Assembly: GCF_932526225.1 (NCBI RefSeq)
Contig: NC_064046.1
Coordinates: 3,224,001 to 3,288,000 of the forward strand
Direction: 5' to 3'
Source: Nematostella vectensis
Taxonomy: Eukaryota > Cnidaria > Anthozoa > Actiniaria > Edwardsiidae
DNA length: 64,000 nt
The position numbers and the translations under genes were made by a program. Shown here in pieces: positions 55,187-64,000 of this stretch. Every line of letters starts with the position of its first letter. The stretch's first letter is position 1. The notes below the pieces were generated by a model. That model was not told the origin of the DNA. It worked only from the letters and a program-made list of their open reading frames with translations, and searched no databases.

Positions 55187-55192
55187 AATAAA
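55187..55192 (+). terminator. AATAAA poly(A) signal candidate for the second element gene
   Basis: AATAAA lies about 410 nt after the stop codon and before the right subterminal array. Confidence 0.45.
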
Positions 55193-55302
55193 ACGTTTTG
55201 AAAGTATTGTTGTTGTTTGCAATCACTTTTTAAGTCCAAAATATTATATCCAAATACAAGTATTGTTATAATATATTCAAATTATTAATTTGTAATAATA
55301 TA

Positions 55303-55458
55303 ATAGAGTGCAAACAATACATGTATAACTGTGAAACTTTAGTAATACTAAATTGTACTAAATAGTGTTATCCCTATTGTTTTCTATTGTTTAATTAGCA
55401 CTATTTTGTACTATTTAGTAATTTGTATTTCACGCTTTTACTGTTTGCACTCTAACAA
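55303..55458. repeat. Imperfect inverted repeat inside the transposon
   Basis: The arm tagagtgcaaacaatac at 55304 pairs with the reverse complement of actgtttgcactcta at 55442-55456; the arms stay similar inward (tactaaatagt). It could be a small nested MITE. Confidence 0.55.
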
Positions 55459-55489
55459 TCCTTGTATTGGGTTATTGTGAATTCAGATT

Positions 55490-56040
55490 TCCCACGTTGG
55501 GATATTAATTGAGTTGGGTTGGGTTATTATTGGGACATTAAATTCCCCCCAAGTTGGGTTATTATTGGGACATTAAATTCCCCAAGTTGTGTAATTATTG
55601 GGACATGAAATTCCCCAAGTTGGGTTATTATTGGGACATCAAATTCCCAAGTTGGGTAATTATTGGGACATCAAATTCCCAAGTTGGGTTATTATTGGGA
55701 CATTAAATTCCCCAAGTTGGGTTATTATTGGGACATCAAATTCCCAAGTTGGGTAATTATTGGGACATCAAATTCCCAAGTTGGGTTATTATTGAGACAT
55801 TAAATTCCCCAAGTTGGGTTATTATTGGGACATCAAATTCCCAAGTTGGGTTATTATTGGGACATTAAATTCCCCAAGTTGGGTTATTATTGGGACATTA
55901 AATTCCCCAAGTTGGGTTATTATTGGGGCATCAAATTCCCAAGTTGGGTTATTATTGGGGCATCAAATTCCCAAGTTGGGTTATTATTGGGACATTAAAT
56001 TCCCCAAGTTGGGTTATTATTGGGGTTTTGTTGTCCCAAC
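55490..56040. repeat. Right subterminal array, 31-32-bp unit, about 16 copies
   Basis: Units read gggttattattgggacatta aattccccaagtt or the variant with catcaaattcccaagtt. The unit is unrelated in length to the left array but shares the TTCCCA / TGGGAA theme with it and with the terminal repeats. Confidence 0.93.
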
Positions 56041-56126
56041 ATTGGTTTTGGTATCACTTTCCCATTTTGGGGATTTTTGCTGAAATTCCCAACTTTTCCC
56101 CAAAAAAAATCCCTTTTTTTCCCATT

Positions 56127-56152
56127 TTGGGAAATCATATTTTTTTCCTGTG
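56127..56152 (-). repeat. Right terminal inverted repeat
   Basis: Reverse complement of the left end, identical over 26 bp. It ends CCTGTG and is followed by the TAG duplication at 56153-56155. Confidence 0.97.
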
Positions 56153-59100
56153 TAGATCACAAATCTGATTATTCACGCGCGTCTGCTCATTACCTACTTA
56201 CACTGTCTATTGTTAGATCACAATTCTGATTGTTCACACGTCTGCTCATTGCCTACGCGCACTGTCTATTGTTAGATCACAATTCTGATTGTCCACGCGC
56301 GTCTGCTCATCACCTACTTACACTGTCTATTGTTAGATCACAATTCTGATTGTTCACACGCGTCTGCTCATTGCCTACGCGCACTGTCTATTGTTAGATC
56401 ACAATTCTGATTGTCCACGCGCGTCTGCTTATTCCCTACGGGCACTGTCTATTGTTAGATCAACATTCTGATTGTCCACGCGCGTCTGCTCATTCCCTAC
56501 GCGCACTGTCTATTGTTTCATCACGATTCTGATTGTTCACGCGCGTCTTCTCATTCCCTACGCGCACTGTTTACTGTTAGATAACAATTCTGATTGTTCA
56601 CACGCGTCTGCTCATTTTCTACGCGAACTTTCTACTGTTAGATCACAATTCTGATTGTTCACGGGCGTCTGCTCATTCCCTACGCGCAGTGTCTACTGTT
56701 AGATCACAATTCTGATTGTTCACGTGCGTCTGCTCATTCCGTACGCGCACTGTCTACTGTTAGATCACAATTCTGATTGTTCACGCGCGTCTGCTAATTC
56801 CCTACGCGCACTGTCTATTGTTAGATTACAATTCTGATTGTTCACACGCGTCTGCTCATTCCCTACGCGCACTGTCTACTGTTAGATCACAATTCTGATT
56901 GTTCACACGCGTCTGCTCATTCACTACGCGCACTGTCTACTGTTAGATCACAATTCTAATTGTTCACACGCGTCTGCTCATTCCCTACGCGCGCTCTCTA
57001 TTGTTAGATTAACATTCTGATTGTTCACACGCGTCTGCTCATCACCTACGCGCACTGTCTACTGTTAGATTACAATTCTGATTAATCACGCGCGTCTGCT
57101 CATTCCCTACGCGCACTGTCTATTGTTAGATAACAATTCTGATTGTCCACGCGCGTCTGCTCATTCCCTACGCGCGCTCTCTATTGTTAGATCAACATTC
57201 TGATTGATCACGCGCGTCTGCTTATTCCCTATGCGCACTGTGTACTGTTAGATCACAATTCTGATTGTTCACACGCGTCTGCTCATTACCTACGGGCACT
57301 TTCTATTGTTAGATCACAATTCTGATAGTTCACGCGCGTCTGCTCATTACCTACGCTCACTGTCTATTGTTAGATCACAATTCTGATTGTTCACGCGCGT
57401 CTGCTCATTACCTACGCGCACCGTCTTTTGTTAGATCACAATGCTGATTGATCACGCGCGTCTTCTCATCACCTACTCACACTGTCTATTGTTAGATCAC
57501 AATTCCGACTGTTCACGCGCGTCTTCTCATTCCCAACGCGCACTGTTTACTGTTAAATAACAATTCTGATTGTTCACACGCGTCTGCTCATTCCCTACGC
57601 GCACTGTGTATTGTTAGATCACAAATCTGATGGTTCACACGCGTCTGCCTATTACCTACGCGCAGTGTCTACTGTTAGACCATAATTCTGATTGTTCACG
57701 CGCGTCTGCTCATCCCCTACGCGCACTGTCTATTGTTAGATCAACATTCTGATTGATCACGCGCGTCTGCTTATCACCTACGCGCACTGTCTATTGTTAG
57801 ATTAACAATCTAATTGATAACGCGCGTCTGCTAATCACCTACGCGCACTGTCTACTGTTAGACCATAATTCTGATTGTTCACGCGCGTCTGCTCATTACC
57901 TACGGGCACTTTCTATTGTTAGATCACAATTCTGATAGTTCACGCGCGTCTGCTTATTACCTACGCGCACTGTCTATTGTTAGATCACAATTCTGATTTT
58001 TCACGCGCGTCTGCTCATTACCTACGCGCACTGTCAATTGTTAGATCAACATTCTGATTGATCACGCGCGTCTGCTCATTCCCTACGCGCACTGTCTATT
58101 GTTAGATAACAATTCTGATTGTCCATGCGCGTCTTCTCATTACCTACGCGCACTGTCTATTGTTAGATCACAATTCTGATTGTTCACGCGCGTCTGCTCA
58201 TTACCTACGCTCATTGTCTACTGTTAGATCACAATTCTGATTGTTCACGCGCGTCTGCTCATTACCTACGGGCACTTTCTATTATTAGATCACAATTCTG
58301 ATTGTTCACGCGCGTCTGCTCATTACCTACGCTCATTGTCTACTGTTAGATCATAATTCTGATTGTTCACGCGCGTTTGCTCATTACCTACGGGCACTTT
58401 CTATTGTTAGATCACAATTCTGATTTTTCACGCGCGTCTGCTCATTACCTACGCGCACTGTCAATTGTTAGATCAACATTCTGATTGTTCACGCGCGTCT
58501 CCTCATTACCTACGCGCACTGTCTATTGTTAGATAACAATTCTGATTGTCCATGCGCGTCTTCTCATTACCTACGCGCACTGTCTACTGTTAGATCACAA
58601 TTCTGATTGTTCACGCGCGTCTGCTCATTACCTACGCGCACTGTCTACTGTTAGATCACCATTCTGATTGTTCACGCGCGTCTGCTCATTACCTACGGGC
58701 ACTTTCTATTGTTAGATCACAATTCTGATTTTTCACGCGCGTCTGCTCATTACCTACGCGCACTGTCAATTGTTAGATCAACATTCTGATTGATCACGCG
58801 CGTCTGCTCATTCCCTACGCGCACTGTCTATTGTTAGATAACAATTCTGATTGTCCATGCGCGTCTTCTCATTACCTACGCGCACTGTCTATTGTTAGAT
58901 CACAATTCTGATTGTTCACGCGCGTCTCCTCATTACCTACGCGCACTGTCTATTGTTAGATCACAATTCTGATAGTTCACGCGCGTCTGCTCATTACCTA
59001 CGCTCATTGTCTACTGTTAGATCACAATTCTGATAGTTCACGCGCGTATGCTTATTCCCTACGCGCACTGTCTATTGTTTCATCACGATTCTGATTGTTC

Positions 59101-62100
59101 ACGCGCGTCTTCTCATTACCTACGCGCACTGTCTATTGTTAGATCACAATTCTGATTGTTCACGCGCGTCTGCTCATTCCCTACGCGCACTGTCTATTGT
59201 TAGATCACAATTCTGATTGTTCACACGCGTCTGCTCATTCCCTACGCGCACTGTCTATTGTTAGATCACAATTCTGATTGTTCACACGCGTCTGCTCATT
59301 CCCTACGCGCACTGTCTATTGTTAGATCAACATTCTGATTGATCACGCGCGTATGCTCATTCCCTACGCGCACTGTCTATTGTTAGATTAACATTCTAAT
59401 TGATAGCGCGCGTCTGCTCATCGCAGACGCGCACTGTCTACTGTTAGATCACAATTCTGATTGTTCACACGCGTCTGCTCATTACCTACGCGCACTGTCT
59501 ATTGTTAGATAACAATTCTGATTGTTCACGCGCGTCTCCTCATTACCTACGCGCACTGTCTATTGTTAGATCACAATTCTGATAGTTCACGCGCGTCTGC
59601 TCATTACCTACGCGCACTGTCTATTGTTAGATCACAATTCTGATTGTCCATGCGCGTCTTCTCATTACCTACGCGCACTGTCTATTGTTAGATAACAATT
59701 CTGATTGTTCACGCGCGTCTCCTCATTACCTACGCGCACTGTCTATTGTTAGATAACAATTCTGATTGTCCATGCGCGTCTTCTCATTACCTACGCGCAC
59801 TGTCTATTGTTAGATCACAATTCTGATTGTTCACGCGCGTCTGCTCATTACCTACGCGCACTGTCTACTGTTAGATCACCATTCTGATTGTTCACGCGCG
59901 TCTGCTCATTACCTACGGGCACTTTCTATTGTTAGATCACAATTCTGATTTTTCACGCGCGTCTGCTCATTACCTACGCGCACTGTCAATTGTTAGATCA
60001 ACATTCTGATTGATCACGCGCGTCTGCTCATTCCCTACGCGCACTGTCTATTGTTAGATAACAATTCTGATTGTCCATGCGCGTCTTCTCATTACCTACG
60101 CGCACTGTCTATTGTTAGATCACAATTCTGATTGTTCACGCGCGTCTCCTCATTACCTACGCGCACTGTCTATTGTTAGATCACAATTCTGATAGTTCAC
60201 GCGCGTCTGCTCATTACCTACGCTCATTGTCTACTGTTAGATCACAATTCTGATAGTTCACGCGCGTATGCTTATTCCCTACGCGCACTGTCTATTGTTT
60301 CATCACGATTCTGATTGTTCACGCGCGTCTTCTCATTACCTACGCGCACTGTCTATTGTTAGATCACAATTCTGATTGTTCACGCGCGTCTGCTCATTCC
60401 CTACGCGCACTGTCTATTGTTAGATCACAATTCTGATTGTTCACACGCGTCTGCTCATTCCCTACGCGCACTGTCTATTGTTAGATCACAATTCTGATTG
60501 TTCACACGCGTCTGCTCATTCCCTTCGCGCACTGTCTATTGTTAGATCAACATTCTGATTGATCACGCGCGTATGCTCATTCCCTACGCGCACTGTCTAT
60601 TGTTAGATTAACATTCTAATTGATAGCGCGCGTCTGCTCATCGCAGACGCGCACTGTCTACTGTTAGATCACAATTCTGATTGTTCACACGCGTCTGCTC
60701 ATTACCTACGGGCACTTTCTATTGTTAGATCACAATTCTGATAGTTCACGCGCGTCTGCTCATTACCTACGCTCACTGTCTATTGTTAGATCACAATTCT
60801 GATTGTTGACACGCGCGTCTGCTCATTACCTACGCGCACTGTCTTTTGTAAGATCACAATTCTGATAGTTCACGCGCGTCTGCTCATTACCTACGCGCAC
60901 TGTCTATTGTTAGATCACAATTCTGATTGTTCGCGCGCGTCTGCTCATTACCTACGCGCACTGTCTTTTGTTAGATCACAATTCTGATTGATCACGCGCG
61001 TCTGCTCATCACCTACTCACACTGTCTATTGTTAGATCACAATTACGACTGTTCACGCGCGTCTTCTCATTAACTACGCGCACTGTTTACTGTTAGATAA
61101 CAATTCTGATTGTTCACACTCGTCTGCTCATTCCCTACGCGCACTGTGTATTGTTAGATCACAAATCTGATGGTTCACACGCGTCTGCCTATTACCTACG
61201 CGCAGTGTCTACTGTTAGACCATAATTCTGATTGTTCATGCGCGCCTGCTCATCCCCTACGCGCACTGTCTATTGTTAGATCAACATTCTGATTGATCAC
61301 GCGCGTCTGCTCATCACCTACGCGCACTGTCTATTGTTAGATTAACAATCTAATTGATAACGCGCGTCTGCTAATCACCTACGCGCACTGTCTACTGTTA
61401 GACCATAATTCTGATTGTTCACGCGCGTCTGCTCATTACCTACGGGCACTTTCTATTGTTAGATCACAATTCTGATTGTTCACGCGCCTCTGCTCATTAC
61501 CTACGCTCATTGTCTACTGTTAGATCACAATTCTGATTGTTCACGCGCGTCTGCTCATTACCTACGGGCACTTTCTATTATTAGATCACAATTCTGATTG
61601 TTCACGCGCGTCTGCTCATTACCTACGCTCATTGTCTACTGTTAGATCATAATTCTGATTGTTCACGCGCGTTTGCTCATTACCTACGGGCACTTTCTAT
61701 TGTTAGATCACAATTCTGATTTTTCACGCGCGTCTGCTCATTACCTACGCGCACTGTCAATTGTTAGATCAACATTCTGATTGTTCACGCGCGTCTCCTC
61801 ATTACCTACGCGCACTGTCTATTGTTAGATAACAATTCTGATTGTCCATGCGCGTCTTCTCATTACCTACGCGCACTGTCTACTGTTAGATCACAATTCT
61901 GATTGTTCACGCGCGTCTGCTCATTACCTACGCGCACTGTCTACTGTTAGATCACCATTCTGATTGTTCACGCGCGTCTGCTCATTACCTACGGGCACTT
62001 TCTATTGTTAGATCACAATTCTGATTTTTCACGCGCGTCTGCTCATTACCTACGCGCACTGTCAATTGTTAGATCAACATTCTGATTGATCACGCGCGTC

Positions 62101-64000
62101 TGCTCATTCCCTACGCGCACTGTCTATTGTTAGATAACAATTCTGATTGTCCATGCGCGTCTTCTCATTACCTACGCGCACTGTCTATTGTTAGATCACA
62201 ATTCTGATTGTTCACGCGCGTCTCCTCATTACCTACGCGCACTGTCTATTGTTAGATCACAATTCTGATAGTTCACGCGCGTCTGCTCATTACCTACGCT
62301 CATTGTCTACTGTTAGATCACAATTCTGATAGTTCACGCGCGTATGCTTATTCCCTACGCGCACTGTCTATTGTTTCATCACGATTCTGATTGTTCACGC
62401 GCGTCTTCTCATTACCTACGCGCACTGTCTATTGTTAGATCACAATTCTGATTGTTCACGCGCGTCTGCTCATTCCCTACGCGCACTGTCTATTGTTAGA
62501 TCACAATTCTGATTGTTCACACGCGTCTGCTCATTCCCTACGCGCACTGTCTATTGTTAGATCACAATTCTGATTGTTCACACGCGTCTGCTCATTCCCT
62601 ACGCGCACTGTCTATTGTTAGATCAACATTCTGATTGATCACGCGCGTATGCTCATTCCCTACGCGCACTGTCTATTGTTAGATTAACATTCTAATTGAT
62701 AGCGCGCGTCTGCTCATCGCAGACGCGCACTGTCTACTGTTAGATCACAATTCTGATTGTTCACACGCGTCTGCTCATTACCTACGCGCACTGTCTATTG
62801 TTAGATAACAATTCTGATTGTTCACGCGCGTCTCCTCATTACCTACGCGCACTGTCTATTGTTAGATCACAATTCTGATAGTTCACGCGCGTCTGCTCAT
62901 TACCTACGCGCACTGTCTATTGTTAGATCACAATTCTGATTGTCCATGCGCGTCTTCTCATTACCTACGCGCACTGTCTATTGTTAGATAACAATTCTGA
63001 TTGTTCACGCGCGTCTCCTCATTACCTACGCGCACTGTCTATTGTTAGATAACAATTCTGATTGTCCATGCGCGTCTTCTCATTACCTACGCGCACTGTC
63101 TATTGTTAGATCACAATTCTGATTGTTCACGCGCGTCTGCTCATTACCTACGCGCACTGTCTACTGTTAGATCACCATTCTGATTGTTCACGCGCGTCTG
63201 CTCATTACCTACGGGCACTTTCTATTGTTAGATCACAATTCTGATTTTTCACGCGCGTCTGCTCATTACCTACGCGCACTGTCAATTGTTAGATCAACAT
63301 TCTGATTGATCACGCGCGTCTGCTCATTCCCTACGCGCACTGTCTATTGTTAGATAACAATTCTGATTGTCCATGCGCGTCTTCTCATTACCTACGCGCA
63401 CTGTCTATTGTTAGATCACAATTCTGATTGTTCACGCGCGTCTCCTCATTACCTACGCGCACTGTCTATTGTTAGATCACAATTCTGATAGTTCACGCGC
63501 GTCTGCTCATTACCTACGCTCATTGTCTACTGTTAGATCACAATTCTGATAGTTCACGCGCGTATGCTTATTCCCTACGCGCACTGTCTATTGTTTCATC
63601 ACGATTCTGATTGTTCACGCGCGTCTTCTCATTACCTACGCGCACTGTCTATTGTTAGATCACAATTCTGATTGTTCACGCGCGTCTGCTCATTCCCTAC
63701 GCGCACTGTCTATTGTTAGATCACAATTCTGATTGTTCACACGCGTCTGCTCATTCCCTACGCGCACTGTCTATTGTTAGATCACAATTCTGATTGTTCA
63801 CACGCGTCTGCTCATTCCCTTCGCGCACTGTCTATTGTTAGATCAACATTCTGATTGATCACGCGCGTATGCTCATTCCCTACGCGCACTGTCTATTGTT
63901 AGATTAACATTCTAATTGATAGCGCGCGTCTGCTCATCGCAGACGCGCACTGTCTACTGTTAGATCACAATTCTGATTGTTCACACGCGTCTGCTCATTA
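56153..64000. repeat. 61-bp satellite array, right part (about 128 copies, runs off the window)
   Basis: The array resumes in register: the first bases after the transposon (atcacaaatctgattattca) continue the unit interrupted at 46407. Within it, a variant block (cgcgtatgcttattccctac followed by tgtttcatcacg) recurs at about 59.04, 60.24, 62.34 and 63.54 kb, giving a nested 1.2-kb and 3.29-kb higher-order period. The array has no visible end in the window. Confidence 0.97.

Larger units (their letters stand above)
46408..56152. mobile_element. Complete CACTA/EnSpm-type DNA transposon, 9745 bp
   Basis: The element is bounded by perfect 26-bp terminal inverted repeats beginning CACAGG and flanked by a 3-bp TAG duplication. 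It contains a two-exon transposase (minus strand), a divergently transcribed five-exon second gene (plus strand), and a different tandem repeat array near each end. CAC-starting termini, a 3-bp duplication, subterminal repeats and a transposase plus accessory gene are hallmarks of the CACTA/EnSpm group of the CMC superfamily. No stop or frameshift was seen in either gene and the termini are identical, so it may be recently active. It split a 61-bp satellite array. Confidence 0.92.

Noticed and set aside
37925..64000. CRISPR-like array
   Set aside because: The units are contiguous 61-bp satellite repeats without distinct unique spacers, in eukaryotic DNA, and no cas genes are present.

Overview
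The window looks like nuclear DNA of an invertebrate animal, most likely a cnidarian (sea-anemone or coral grade). The genes have many short exons with GT/AG introns and encode metazoan families (TMX3, FAM167, CCDC102A). The cnidarian placement is inferred from the mix of families, including a RAG1 N-terminal-like protein without the recombinase core and an animal-type CACTA/EnSpm transposon. It was not tested by a database search.

Layout. 1-1.4 kb holds a decayed LTR-retroelement fragment (gag zinc knuckle and aspartic protease). 1.66-9.8 kb (+) holds the last twelve exons of a TMX3-like ER thioredoxin-related membrane protein; its 5' exons lie outside the window. 11.3-14.1 kb (-) is a two-exon FAM167-like gene whose intron carries a foldback element. 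About 0.6 kb upstream of it lie an array of CRE-like sites and a 43-bp minisatellite that appears to derive from a SINE-like repeat. 19.3-26.4 kb (+) is a complete nine-exon CCDC102A-like coiled-coil gene with an unusual tandem array of possible 24-nt microexons. 26.4-32 kb is gene-poor, with a tyrosine-recombinase relic. 32.3-34.2 kb is a 27/28-bp minisatellite. 35.2-36.5 kb (-) encodes a RAG1 N-terminal-like RING protein with an in-frame TAA exactly between the RING and the following zinc knuckle. A few more units of the 27/28-bp minisatellite lie on its other side at 37.7 kb.

From 37.9 kb to the window end is one 61-bp satellite array with higher-order repeats. It is split at 46.408-56.152 kb by a complete 9.7-kb CACTA/EnSpm-type DNA transposon with 26-bp terminal inverted repeats and a TAG target duplication. 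The transposon carries a two-exon transposase, a divergent five-exon second gene and two different subterminal repeat arrays. Two uninterrupted copies of the insertion site remain in the satellite.

The host genes show no sign of working together. The mobile and repetitive parts are linked: the transposon sits in the satellite, the minisatellite flanks the RAG1-like gene on both sides, and the 43-bp array grows out of a SINE-like copy. The most interesting items are the RAG1-like gene with its single stop, the CACTA element with its accessory gene and subterminal arrays, and the CCDC102A microexon array.
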